From contig NZ_FQUJ01000022.1 in the NCBI RefSeq assembly GCF_900128925.1, positions 1-42,516 on the forward strand: 42,516 nt of DNA, read 5' to 3'. A model generated the notes under the pieces. The model did no database searches, was not told the DNA's origin, and was given only the letters and a program-made list of their open reading frames with translations. The position numbers were made by a program, and so were the translations under genes. Source of the stretch: Modicisalibacter ilicicola DSM 19980. Lineage in GTDB: Bacteria > Pseudomonadota > Gammaproteobacteria > Pseudomonadales > Halomonadaceae. Each line of letters begins with the position of its first letter. Position 1 is the stretch's first letter. Below are positions 1-8,023 of the stretch, in pieces.

Positions 1-110
1 ACAGTGAGCAGGCCCGCGCGACGCGCGCATACCGGAGACGAGAGTCGTATCACCGAGGCCACCGAAAGCGCCTCGGGCATTGTCAGCGAGATTCAGGTTG
101 TTACCGATTA
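1..110 (+). other. 23S-5S rRNA internal spacer (partial)
   Basis: This stretch directly precedes the 5S gene and has no convincing reading frame. It is read as the transcribed spacer between 23S and 5S rRNA of an rRNA operon entering from the left; the 23S 3' end is not in the window. A small hairpin (CCGAGGC at 53-59 with GCCTCGG at 70-76) could be a processing structure. The assignment rests on position only. Confidence 0.6.
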
Positions 111-230
111 CGCCTGACGACCATAGCGAGCGGGTCCCACCTGACCCCATGCCGAACTCAGCAGTGAAACCGCTCAGCGCCGATGGTAGTGTGGGGCCTC
201 CCCATGCGAGAGTAGGTCATCGTCAGGCAT
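111..230 (+). rRNA. rrf: 5S ribosomal RNA
   Basis: Complete 5S rRNA of about 120 nt, component of the large ribosomal subunit. The terminal helix is formed by GCCTGACG at the 5' end and CGTCAGGC at the 3' end. The core closely resembles E. coli 5S, including the segment CCCCATGCCGAACTCAG and the loop around CGATGGTAGTGTGGGG. It is the last gene of an rRNA operon and is followed by an intrinsic terminator. The ends may be off by one or two bases. Confidence 0.96.
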
Positions 231-237
231 CTTCCCC

Positions 238-270
238 AAACCCCCGATCTCCCCGAGGTCGGGGGTTTTT
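238..270 (+). terminator. Rho-independent terminator of the rRNA operon
   Basis: A GC-rich hairpin with arms CCCCCGA (241-247) and TCGGGGG (259-265), preceded by AAA and followed by TTTTT at 266-270. It lies 8 bases after the 5S gene. The minus strand has a weaker T-run, so it might also serve hisC, which ends at 295 on the other strand. Confidence 0.88.
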
Positions 271-294
271 CGTGGGCGCCAGGAAAGTGACCTG

Positions 295-1350
295 TCAGTG
301 GCAAATGGCCTCCAAGGCTTCCACCAGGCTATCCATTTCGTCATCGGTACCGATGGTGATGCGCAGGAAGTCGTGCAATGCCTCGGTATTGAAGTGGCGC
401 ACCAGGATGCCGCGCTCGCGCAACCCGGTAAAAAGCTGCCCCGCATCCTGCTGGCCGTGACGCACCAGCAGGAAGTTGGTCTGCGAGGGCAGCACCTCGA
501 AGCCCAGCGTTTCCAGCCGTCGCCGCGTCTGTTCCCGAGTACTGATGATCCTTTCCCGGCAGGCGTCGAAGTGTTCGCGGTCCCGGAGCGCTGCGACACC
601 GGCGACGATGGCCAGGCTGTCGATGGGGTAGGAGTTGAAGGAGTTCTTAACCCGCTCCAGGCCTTCGATCAGTTCCCGGGAGCCGACGGCATAGCCCAGG
701 CGCAGGCCCGCCAGGCTCCGTGACTTGGAGAAGGTGCCGGTGACCAGCAGGTTGGAGTGATGCTGAATCAGCGGTATCGCCGTCTCGCCACCGAAGTCGA
801 CATAGGCTTCGTCGACCAGCACCACGCAATCGGAGACGCGTTCGAGCAACTCGGCGATCGCGCGTCGGCCATGGCCGTGGCCGGTCGGCGCGTTGGGGTT
901 GGCGAAGACGACTCCACCGCTTTCTCCATCCAGTGCCTGCAAGGGGATGCGCCACCGGTCATCCAGCGCTATGGTGCGATAGTCGATGCCATACAGGCGG
1001 CAGTAGACCGGATAGAAGCTGTAGGTGATCGCCGGCATGGTGAGCGGCTTGTCCTGCCGGAAGAAGGTCTGGAAGGACAGCGCCAGCACTTCGTCGGAGC
1101 CGTTGCCGACGAACACCTGCTCCGTCTCGACACCGAACTCGTCGGCCAGTGCCTCCCGCAGCGCGGCGGCCTCCGGATCGGGATAGAGGCGCAGATGATC
1201 CAGGGGATAGTCGCGTAGTGCCTGTTCCACACCGGGCGCTGGCGGGTAGGGGTTTTCGTTGGTGTTCAGCTTGATCAAGCGCTCGCGGGGTTGTTCACCG
1301 GGTACATAGGGCGTGAGCTCACGCACCTCGGGGCTCCAGAACTTGCTCAT
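295..1350 (-). CDS. hisC: Histidinol-phosphate aminotransferase
   Basis: PLP-dependent fold-type I transaminase that makes L-histidinol phosphate from imidazole acetol phosphate and glutamate in histidine biosynthesis; cytoplasmic. The 351-residue protein has the N-terminal substrate loop LNTNENPYPP (residues 28-37), the PNAPTG segment (152-157), the Asp of the LVDEAYVDF segment (about 180) and the PLP-binding lysine in TFSKSRSLAG (Lys209). The start at 1350 (MSKFWSPEV) matches the usual family start; the frame stays open to 1422, but the extra 24 residues do not look like the family. It stands alone, apart from the hisBHAF operon at 9764-12639, and is divergent from the AEC permease. Some bacteria keep a second HisC-like enzyme, so a role with another aromatic substrate is possible. 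Confidence 0.93.
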   Translation of the reverse strand: MSKFWSPEVRELTPYVPGEQPRERLIKLNTNENPYPPAPGVEQALRDYPLDHLRLYPDPEAAALREALADEFGVETEQVFVGNGSDEVLALSFQTFFRQDKPLTMPAITYSFYPVYCRLYGIDYRTIALDDRWRIPLQALDGESGGVVFANPNAPTGHGHGRRAIAELLERVSDCVVLVDEAYVDFGGETAIPLIQHHSNLLVTGTFSKSRSLAGLRLGYAVGSRELIEGLERVKNSFNSYPIDSLAIVAGVAALRDREHFDACRERIISTREQTRRRLETLGFEVLPSQTNFLLVRHGQQDAGQLFTGLRERGILVRHFNTEALHDFLRITIGTDDEMDSLVEALEAICH

Positions 1351-1460
1351 GGGCTTTCGCATCACCAGGGTAGACTTTCGATCATGGTGACCTGGCGAGA
1401 CGGACTGCGCAAGCACCATCATGGTAGTCTGTCAGGCTTTGTGTTGGCCGGAATCCCGCC

Positions 1461-2357
1461 ATGCTTGCAAAGATCATCTCGACCCTGCTGCCCGTCTTCC
1501 TGATCACCGGTTGCGGCACGCTCTATGGGCGTTTTCGCACGCCGGACATTCGTGGGCTGAATACCCTCAACATGGAGCTGTTCGTGCCCATGCTGGTGTT
1601 TGCCGTGCTTGCCGATCGCGAGGCGCCGCTCCAGGAGTATGCGACGTTGGCGCTGGCGGCGGCCGTCATCGTGCTGGGGTCGGGTGTGCTGCTGTGGCCA
1701 TTGACCAAGGCACTGCGGCTGAATCCACGCACGTTCCTGCCCGCCATGATGTTCAACAATACCGGCAACATGGGTATCCCTCTTTTGGTGCTGGCCTTCG
1801 GCGAGGCAGCGTTGCCCGCGGCCGTGGTGCTGTTCGTCATCGAGATGCTGCTGCACTTCTCGGTCGGCCTGTACATGCTCAATCCGCGCACACCGCCATG
1901 GCGGGTACTGCGCATGCCGATCGTGCTCGCCAGCCTGGCCGGCCTGGGGGTGAACCTGCTCGGTATATCGCTCCCGGCCTGGTTGCTCGAGGCGTTGAAC
2001 ATGCTTGGCGGGGTGGCCATTCCGCTGATGCTGTTTGCCCTTGGGGTGCGCATGCTCGATATCGATTTCGGCGACTGGAGGACCGGCTTGCTGGGCGCCG
2101 TGGCCTGTCCTGCCAGCGGCTTGATCCTGGCCTGGCCCCTCGTCATGCTGCTGGAGCTGCAAGGTCTTCAGGCCGCATCATTGTGGGTGTTCGCGGCGCT
2201 TCCTCCAGCGGTGCTCAACTACCTGCTGGCGGAACAATACCGCCAGGAGCCGCACAAGGTGGCGTCACTGGTGCTGATCGGCAACCTCGGTAGCCTGGTA
2301 ATCATGCCGGTGGTCCTGGCTCTGGTGTTCGCGAATGTGGCTGGGGTCGCGCCATGA
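1461..2357 (+). CDS. AEC (auxin efflux carrier) family permease
   Basis: Inner-membrane transporter of 298 residues, a normal length for the AEC/BART-type family. Hydrophobic helices recur along the whole protein. The N-terminal half carries the family-typical sequence around MMFNNTGNMGIPL (residues about 94-106), a break in a membrane helix that forms the transport path; the second half repeats the architecture with LGGVAIPLMLFALG. Bacterial members move organic acids or amino acids, but the substrate cannot be read from the sequence. The ATG at 1461 follows a weak GGA-containing ribosome site. The gene is divergent from hisC across 110 bases, and a decayed glutathione S-transferase begins right after its stop. 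Confidence 0.85.
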   Translation: MLAKIISTLLPVFLITGCGTLYGRFRTPDIRGLNTLNMELFVPMLVFAVLADREAPLQEYATLALAAAVIVLGSGVLLWPLTKALRLNPRTFLPAMMFNNTGNMGIPLLVLAFGEAALPAAVVLFVIEMLLHFSVGLYMLNPRTPPWRVLRMPIVLASLAGLGVNLLGISLPAWLLEALNMLGGVAIPLMLFALGVRMLDIDFGDWRTGLLGAVACPASGLILAWPLVMLLELQGLQAASLWVFAALPPAVLNYLLAEQYRQEPHKVASLVLIGNLGSLVIMPVVLALVFANVAGVAP

Positions 2358-2359
2358 CA

Positions 2360-2568
2360 GCATCTGATCCAATCCCTGGCGATCTGCGAATACCTGGAAG
2401 AGCGCTATTCTGAACCGCCTTTGTTGCCCAAAGAGAGTGCCTGACCAGCGAGCAGGAGATCGATGAGGAGGCCAATTGACCGGGTATCGCATTGGGCCGT
2501 CCAGGGCTTCGAACCCCTGAAGGCTTTCACTATAGCGCGGCCCGAAAGGCAACCGGATGCGAGTTGAT
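2360..2568 (+). pseudogene. Glutathione S-transferase / maleylacetoacetate isomerase-like remnant
   Basis: Just after the AEC stop, one frame reads QSLAICEYLEERY followed by SEPPLLPKESA and a stop. This is the signature of the end of the thioredoxin-like domain of zeta-class GSTs such as MaiA, where the Gln-Ser pair contacts glutathione. The roughly 60 residues that should precede it are absent. Downstream, frames broken by stops read EQEIDEEA and then SHWAVQGFEPLKA, resembling the later HWxxxGFxALE segment of the same family. Missing 5' end, internal loss and a frame change mark it as a relic. It explains most of the space between the AEC permease and the OYE gene. The rest, 2569-2695, holds only a 6-bp inverted repeat (ATAGGC at 2575-2580, GCCTAT at 2595-2600). 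Confidence 0.6.
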
Positions 2569-2708
2569 TCGGGAATAGGCCGGATATTCGCTTTGCCTAT
2601 CGACAGTGTTTGAGGAAAACAATCGCGCGGCGGACTTGATTAGCATCGTAACTATCTCCATCTGTAACCTGCGTCCACATCGACTTTCCGGTACCGAGGA
2701 GATAAAGA

Positions 2709-3821
2709 GTGTCCTTCGACAAGCTGCTTTCCCCCCTGACGCTCGGCCGCGCCGAGCTTCCCAATCGTGTGATCATGGCGCCCCTGACCCGGGCGCGTAC
2801 CCCCGACAGCATCCCGGGCGACCTGCAGGCCACCTACTATGCCCAGCGTGCCGATTCCGGTCTGATCATCAGCGAGGCCACCAACATCTCGCCGACCGCA
2901 CGCGGCTATGTCTACACCCCCGGCATCTACAGCGACGCCCAGGAAGCCGGCTGGAAGAAGGTCGTCGATGCGGTGCACCGCGCCGGTGGACGCATGGCCT
3001 TGCAACTCTGGCACGTGGGTCGGGTCTCCCACGAGATGGTGCAGCCCGAGGGCCGCCAGCCGGTGGCGCCGAGCGCCCTGCGTGGCGAAGGGGCGCAGTG
3101 CTTCGTCGAGTTTGCCGATGGCAGTGCCGGCCAGCATCCGACCAGCACTCCGCGAGCGCTGGAGACCGACGAGATTCCCGGGTTGATCGACGACTATCGC
3201 AAGGCCGCCATGCGAGCCAAGCGCGCCGGTTTCGACATGGTCGAGGTGCATGCCGCCAACGCCTACCTGCTCCAGCAGTTCATGGCGAGCGGCGCCAACC
3301 GGCGTACCGATCGTTACGGCGGCAATGTGGTCAACCGCGCACGCCTGGTGCTGGAGGTGGTGGACGCGGTCAGCGAAGTGATTGGCGCCGATCGGGTGGG
3401 CATCCGGCTGTCGCCGTTCATCGAGATATTCGGCCTCTCCGACGACGAGCCCGAGGCGATGATGCGCTACCTGGCCGAGCAGCTGTCGCTACGCAAGATC
3501 GCCTACATGCATGTCAACGAACCCGACTGGACCGGCGAAGGGCCGCAACTGACCGATGAGTTCCGGCGTGATCTGCGCGACCGTTTCCGTAGTGTCTTGA
3601 TCTACTGCGGGCATTACACCGCCGAGCGTGCCGAGAGGCTCATCACCGAAGGCCTGGGCGATGCGGCCGCCTTCGGCCGGCCCTATATCGCCAATCCGGA
3701 TCTGGTCGAACGCTTCCGCCGGGAGGCACCGCTCAACGAGCCCGACCCTGCGACCTTCTATGGAGGCGGAGCCGAAGGGTACACCGACTATCCGACCCTG
3801 GATCAAGCGAAGTCGTCCTAA
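2709..3821 (+). CDS. Old Yellow Enzyme family alkene reductase (NemA-like)
   Basis: FMN-dependent cytoplasmic oxidoreductase that uses NAD(P)H to reduce activated C=C bonds, and in relatives nitrate esters or N-ethylmaleimide. The 370-residue protein is a TIM barrel with the family start (LLSPLTLGRAELPNRVIMAPLTRAR), ALQLWHVGR at 97-105, the substrate-binding pair His181/Asn184 in VEVHAANAYL, the FMN-contacting stretch RTDRYGG and, near the C-terminus, AAFGRPYIANPDL. It starts at GTG 2709, supported by AGGAG at 2696-2700; no ATG lies in a better place. No NemR- or LysR-type regulator is adjacent. Substrate unknown. Confidence 0.92.
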   Translation: MSFDKLLSPLTLGRAELPNRVIMAPLTRARTPDSIPGDLQATYYAQRADSGLIISEATNISPTARGYVYTPGIYSDAQEAGWKKVVDAVHRAGGRMALQLWHVGRVSHEMVQPEGRQPVAPSALRGEGAQCFVEFADGSAGQHPTSTPRALETDEIPGLIDDYRKAAMRAKRAGFDMVEVHAANAYLLQQFMASGANRRTDRYGGNVVNRARLVLEVVDAVSEVIGADRVGIRLSPFIEIFGLSDDEPEAMMRYLAEQLSLRKIAYMHVNEPDWTGEGPQLTDEFRRDLRDRFRSVLIYCGHYTAERAERLITEGLGDAAAFGRPYIANPDLVERFRREAPLNEPDPATFYGGGAEGYTDYPTLDQAKSS

Positions 3822-3907
3822 CCCTGTTATCGAGCGTGGCTAGCCGTTATTCTGTAGGCGAGAACGCCATGTTGATGGCTCGAGGTCCAATCGTTAGGAG
3901 GATTGAT

Positions 3908-4366
3908 ATGCGTATAAGGACATTGCTGGCAGGCTCCGCGTTGCTGGCCCTGCTGGCAGGTTGTGCCGCCGGCACCCAGCAGGGTGGGGAGCCCGGCATG
4001 ACCAGTGCCGAGGAGCAGGGCGTCACCTATCAAGGCACGCTGCCATGTCGCAACTGCGCGGGCATCGACATCGATGTCACCCTGCAGGGTGATGAGCAGT
4101 CCAGCGATGCCGAGCGGACCTTCAATCTCGATGCCAGCTATCGTGAGCATCCGCAGGATCCTCCCACCGAGACCTACCAGGGCCAGTGGGACGTGCTCAG
4201 CGGTACCGCCAGCAACCCCGAAGCCACGGTCTATGAACTGACGCCCGAGGGCGAGGGGCAGATCTACTACTTCCTCAAGCTCGACGAGGATACCCTCGAG
4301 CTGATCGACCCTCAGCGTCGCCGTTTCGAAAATGGCGAGATGCTTCGCTTGCAGCGTCAGCAGTAA
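3908..4366 (+). CDS. NlpE-like outer-membrane lipoprotein
   Basis: Small lipoprotein of 152 residues with a typical type II signal: charged start, hydrophobic core and lipobox LLAGC with Cys19 as the lipidated residue. The residues after Cys19 are not Asp, so outer-membrane sorting is expected. The mature part has a CRNC motif (Cys47, Cys50) followed by GIDIDVTLQ, matching the N-terminal domain of NlpE, the copper-resistance and surface-sensing lipoprotein that signals through the Cpx system in enterobacteria. The second NlpE domain is absent, as in many shorter homologues. Start 3908 follows TAGGAGG; the reading frame upstream lacks signal-peptide features. Exact role uncertain. Confidence 0.8.
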   Translation: MRIRTLLAGSALLALLAGCAAGTQQGGEPGMTSAEEQGVTYQGTLPCRNCAGIDIDVTLQGDEQSSDAERTFNLDASYREHPQDPPTETYQGQWDVLSGTASNPEATVYELTPEGEGQIYYFLKLDEDTLELIDPQRRRFENGEMLRLQRQQ

Positions 4367-4387
4367 CATGGCGTCATGCGCTGAACT

Positions 4388-4420
4388 CACCGGGGGCGGC
4401 CAAGGGCCGCCCCCGGTGTT
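4388..4420 (+). terminator. Strong hairpin, probable terminator
   Basis: An almost perfect 14-bp inverted repeat (arm CACCGGGGGCGGCC, three-base loop AAG, then the complement up to 4418) follows the NlpE-like gene and ends in GTTTG. The T-run is short, so termination may be partial, letting some transcripts run into radA. Confidence 0.6.
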
Positions 4421-4461
4421 TGCAGGGCATGACAGCTTCCAGTGGTGGAGATGGAGCCGGC

Positions 4462-5835
4462 ATGGCGAAAGCGAAGAGTGCCTTCGTATGCACCGAGTGC
4501 GGTGCCGAGTACAGCAAATGGCAGGGGCAGTGTTCGAGTTGCCGTGAATGGAACACCCTGACCGAGGTGCGGTTGTCGACGTCACGTGCCGGTGTCGCCC
4601 CGGCGACCGGGGGACGCAGTGGTTACGCCGGTGCGGTGTCTCGCGAGGTAATCGACCTGGCCGCCGTGGATCTTTCCGAGGTGCCGCGCTTCTCGTCGAC
4701 CTTCGGCGAATTCGACCGTGTGCTGGGGGGCGGGCTGGTACCGGGATCGGCGGTGCTGCTGGGGGGCAACCCCGGGGCCGGCAAGTCGACGCTGCTGCTC
4801 CAGGTGGCCTGCAAGCTGGCGCAGCAGCGCAGTGCGCTTTATGTCACCGGCGAGGAGTCGCTTTCCCAGGTGGCGATGCGCGCCCATCGGCTGCAACTGC
4901 CCACCCAGGGGCTGAAGATGCTCGCCGAGACCAGCGTCGAGACGATTCTCGGGGTCGCCGAGCGCGAGCGTCCGCAGGTGCTGATCATCGATTCCATCCA
5001 GACCATGCACCTCGAGGACATCGGCTCGGCGCCGGGTGGCGTGGCTCAGGTACGCGAGTCCGCCAGCGCGCTGACCCGCTTCGCCAAGCAGACCAATACC
5101 GTGCTGCTATTGGTCGGGCACGTGACCAAGGATGGCACCCTGGCAGGCCCCAAGGTGCTCGAGCACATGATCGATGCCTCGCTCCTGCTCGAGGGCGGGG
5201 CCGACTCGCGCTTTCGTACCCTGCGCGGGCAGAAGAACCGTTTCGGTGCGGTCAACGAACTGGGGGTGTTCGCCATGCTCGAACATGGCATGAAGGAGGT
5301 GAAGAACCCCAGTGCCATCTTCCTGTCGCGTACCGAAGAGCAGGCCCCGGGGAGCCTGGTGATGGTGGTCTGGGAGGGCACCCGGCCGATCCTTGTCGAG
5401 GTGCAGGCCTTGGTCGACGAGTCGGCGCTGGGCAATCCGCGTCGTGTGGCGGTGGGACTCGACCCCAACCGCCTGGCCATGTTGCTGGCGGTGCTGCACC
5501 GCCACGGCGGCCTGTTCACCGGCGATCAGGACGTCTTCCTCAATGTGGTCGGGGGCGTCAAGGTGCTCGAGACCAGCGCCGACCTGGCGGTACTGCTGGC
5601 GGTCGTGTCGAGCCTGCAGAACCGCTCGCTACCCCGTGAACTGGTGGTGTTCGGCGAGGTCGGGTTATCCGGCGAGATTCGCCCGGTACCCAGCGGTCAG
5701 GAGCGCATCGTCGAGGCCGCCAAGCATGGCTTCACCCGCGCCATCGTGCCGCGGGCCAACGCTCCCAAGTCCTCGCCCACCGGCATGCAGGTGATCGCCG
5801 TCGACAAGCTCGCCGAGGCGCTGGAAGCGTTATGA
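4462..5835 (+). CDS. radA: DNA repair ATPase RadA
   Basis: RecA-related helicase/ATPase that helps process recombination intermediates during repair. The 457-residue protein is close to E. coli RadA in length. Order of domains: C4 zinc finger (Cys10, 13, 24, 27), RecA-like ATPase with Walker A GGNPGAGKST (101-110) and Walker B LIIDSIQ, the RadA-specific KNRFG motif (258-262), and a Lon-like C-terminal domain without an evident protease dyad. The ATG at 4462 has GGAG six bases upstream and matches the family start MAKAKSAFVCTECG; the frame upstream to 4420 overlaps the terminator and is unlikely to be used. selD follows after 41 bases. Confidence 0.97.
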   Translation: MAKAKSAFVCTECGAEYSKWQGQCSSCREWNTLTEVRLSTSRAGVAPATGGRSGYAGAVSREVIDLAAVDLSEVPRFSSTFGEFDRVLGGGLVPGSAVLLGGNPGAGKSTLLLQVACKLAQQRSALYVTGEESLSQVAMRAHRLQLPTQGLKMLAETSVETILGVAERERPQVLIIDSIQTMHLEDIGSAPGGVAQVRESASALTRFAKQTNTVLLLVGHVTKDGTLAGPKVLEHMIDASLLLEGGADSRFRTLRGQKNRFGAVNELGVFAMLEHGMKEVKNPSAIFLSRTEEQAPGSLVMVVWEGTRPILVEVQALVDESALGNPRRVAVGLDPNRLAMLLAVLHRHGGLFTGDQDVFLNVVGGVKVLETSADLAVLLAVVSSLQNRSLPRELVVFGEVGLSGEIRPVPSGQERIVEAAKHGFTRAIVPRANAPKSSPTGMQVIAVDKLAEALEAL

Positions 5836-5876
5836 TACGGTTGATTCATGGATTGCCTGCAAGGAGAGGCTATTAG

Positions 5877-6914
5877 ATGAGTGCTATTCGACTGACCCAG
5901 TACAGTCACGGCGCCGGGTGCGGCTGCAAGATCGCCCCGGACGTGCTCGATGACATTCTGGCCAAGGCCGGCCCCGGGGCCGGCAGTTCGCGGCTGATCG
6001 TCGGCAACCAGGGGCGCGAGGATGCCGCCGTCTACGATCTGGGCGACGGTCGCGGCATGATTGCCACCACCGACTTCTTCATGCCGATCGTCGACGACCC
6101 GTTCGACTTCGGCCGGATCGCCGCCGTCAATGCCATCAGTGACGTCTATGCCATGGGCGGAACGCCGGTGCTGGCCCTGGGCATTCTCGGCTGGCCCCTG
6201 GAGAAGCTCGGTGCCGACATCGCCGGTGACGTGGTCGCCGGGGCCCAGGCCGTGTGCCGCGAGCTGGGGCTGGCGCTGGCGGGCGGGCATTCCATCGACG
6301 CCCCGGAGCCGATCTTCGGCCTGGCGGTCAACGGCCTGGTGGACCTCGAGCACCTGAAGCTCAACAAGGGGGCCGAGCCCGGGGATCTGCTCTATCTCAC
6401 CAAGCCCCTGGGTGTCGGGCTTCTGACCACCGCCGAGAAGCAGGGGCTGCTCCAGGCCGGCCATCATGGTCTGGCCCGGGAGACGATGCTCAAGTCCAAC
6501 CTCATCGGCACCGAACTCGCCCGGGTATCCGGCGTGCATGCCATGACCGACGTGACCGGTTTCGGGCTGGCAGGGCATCTCGCGGAAGTGTGTGCCGCCA
6601 GTGGCGTCAAGGCACGTATCGAGTACAAGCGGCTGCCACGCCTTGCCGAGGCCGAAGCCTATCGTCGCCAGGGGGCGGTGCCTGGCGGCAGCGCCCGCAA
6701 CCGCAAGGCGCTGGGCGCCAAGCTGCCGGCCATGGACGAGGCACACTGGCAGTGGCTGTGCGATCCGCAGACCTCCGGTGGCCTGCTGCTGGCGGTGCAT
6801 CCCTCCTGGGCCGACGATGTCGAACGCATCGGACGGGCCTACGGCGTGCAGCTCGAATCCTTCGGCGAATGCATCAAGGCCGAAGGCGAGGCACTGGTCG
6901 AGGTACGGGGGTGA
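5877..6914 (+). CDS. selD: Selenide, water dikinase (selenophosphate synthetase)
   Basis: Makes selenophosphate, the activated selenium donor, from selenide and ATP. The 345-residue protein has the glycine-rich N-terminal active-site loop SHGAGCGCKI with Cys15 and Lys18 at the positions of the catalytic Cys17 and Lys20 of E. coli SelD; this form uses Cys, not selenocysteine. AIRS-type ATP-binding segments follow, e.g. GREDAAVYDLGDGR and TTDFFMPIVDDPFDFG. A good ribosome site (AAGGAG, 5861-5866) precedes ATG 5877. Its stop overlaps the GTG start of selU, so the two are translationally coupled. No selA, selB or selC is seen here, so the visible selenium use is tRNA modification. Confidence 0.97.
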   Translation: MSAIRLTQYSHGAGCGCKIAPDVLDDILAKAGPGAGSSRLIVGNQGREDAAVYDLGDGRGMIATTDFFMPIVDDPFDFGRIAAVNAISDVYAMGGTPVLALGILGWPLEKLGADIAGDVVAGAQAVCRELGLALAGGHSIDAPEPIFGLAVNGLVDLEHLKLNKGAEPGDLLYLTKPLGVGLLTTAEKQGLLQAGHHGLARETMLKSNLIGTELARVSGVHAMTDVTGFGLAGHLAEVCAASGVKARIEYKRLPRLAEAEAYRRQGAVPGGSARNRKALGAKLPAMDEAHWQWLCDPQTSGGLLLAVHPSWADDVERIGRAYGVQLESFGECIKAEGEALVEVRG

Positions 6915-8011
6915 AGCTACCGCTGGTCGAGCCGAGCCTCGAATTGCTGCGCGAGAATCGCCTGCTCATCGACGTGCGGGCACCGGTGGAGTTTGCCGAA
7001 GGGGCCTTGCCCGGTGCCATCAACCTGCCGCTGATGGATGACGAGGAGCGCCGCCGGGTGGGCATCTGCTACAAGCACTACGGCCAGCAGGCGGCGATCG
7101 ACCTGGGCAACCGGCTGGTGACCGGCAGCATCAGGCAGTCGCGAATCTCTGCCTGGAAGCGTGCGATCGAGGCGCATCCCGACGCGCTGATCTACTGTTT
7201 TCGCGGCGGGCTGCGTTCGGAAACCGCCCAGCAGTGGCTGGTGGAGGTCGGCATCGAGCGCCCGCGTATCCGTGGTGGCTGGAAGGCCATGCGTCGGGCC
7301 CTGTGTGCGCGCACCGACGCCGCCGCCGAGCGTCCCATGCTCATCGTCGGCGGCCTGACCGGTTGCGCCAAGACTGAACTGGTGCAGCGCCTGGAAACGG
7401 GTATCGACCTGGAAGGCTGCGCCCGGCACAAGGGGTCGGCCTTCGGGCGTCACCCGCTGCCGGCGCCCTCGCAGATCGACTTCGAACACGCTCTGGCCAG
7501 ACGTCTCATGGATGTCTCCGGCGGCTGCGTGCTGGAGGATGAATCCCGGCATATCGGCGTCGTCAATATCCCATTGACGTTCTGGCAGGCGATGGAGCGG
7601 GCGCCCCGAATTCGGGTGGAAATGCCCCTGGATTGGCGGCTGGCGCGTATCCACAAGGATTACATCGAGGATCTGTGGATGATCTATCGCCGTCAGTACG
7701 GCGAGTGGCTGGGTTGGACGCTCATGCGCAAGCAGCTCGGCAATGCCCTCGGTCGGCTCAAGAAGCGCCTGGGCAGTGCGCGCCTGGCAAGATTGACGCG
7801 CCTGCAGCAGCTGGCCTTTCGCGAGCACGAACGAGGCAACATCCAGGCCCACGAGGCATGGCTGGCGCCGCTTCTGACCGAATATTACGATCCATTGTAT
7901 CGCCACCAGCTGGAGAAGAACGTCCGCACCTACCTGCATGTCGGCGACTGGGAGAGTTGCCTGGCGTTTGCCGAAGCATGGCAGCGTGGCACGGCCGAGA
8001 CGCAGCAATAG
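6911..8011 (+). CDS. selU: tRNA 2-selenouridine synthase
   Basis: Replaces sulfur by selenium in 2-thiouridine at the wobble base of tRNA-Lys, -Glu and -Gln, using selenophosphate from SelD (also called MnmH/YbbB). The 366-residue protein (E. coli about 364) has an N-terminal rhodanese domain with the catalytic cysteine in IYCFRGGLRS (Cys96), the WK stretch GGWKAMRR, then a P-loop domain. The P-loop reads GGLTGCAKT (147-155): the glycine normally just before the lysine is Ala153. The start is GTG 6911, overlapping the selD stop (GTGA); the frame is open far upstream but inside selD. The gene converges on the pseudo-amidotransferase with 12 bases between stops. Confidence 0.95.
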   Translation: MKLPLVEPSLELLRENRLLIDVRAPVEFAEGALPGAINLPLMDDEERRRVGICYKHYGQQAAIDLGNRLVTGSIRQSRISAWKRAIEAHPDALIYCFRGGLRSETAQQWLVEVGIERPRIRGGWKAMRRALCARTDAAAERPMLIVGGLTGCAKTELVQRLETGIDLEGCARHKGSAFGRHPLPAPSQIDFEHALARRLMDVSGGCVLEDESRHIGVVNIPLTFWQAMERAPRIRVEMPLDWRLARIHKDYIEDLWMIYRRQYGEWLGWTLMRKQLGNALGRLKKRLGSARLARLTRLQQLAFREHERGNIQAHEAWLAPLLTEYYDPLYRHQLEKNVRTYLHVGDWESCLAFAEAWQRGTAETQQ

Positions 8012-8023
8012 CCCTGGTTGCTT

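Noticed and set aside
1419..2162. Long minus-strand frame opposite the AEC permease, rich in Gln, His and Arg
   Set aside because: Composition is typical of an antisense shadow in high-GC DNA; the plus-strand gene is a clear membrane protein.
2495..2530. A tRNA-like T-arm on the minus strand (CAGGGGTTCGAAGCCCTG)
   Set aside because: No acceptor, D-arm or anticodon arm can be folded around it, and the stretch is explained as part of the GST relic on the plus strand.
2265..2552. Reading frame of 95 codons on the minus strand
   Set aside because: It overlaps the AEC gene and the GST relic, has no ribosome site and no family-like sequence.
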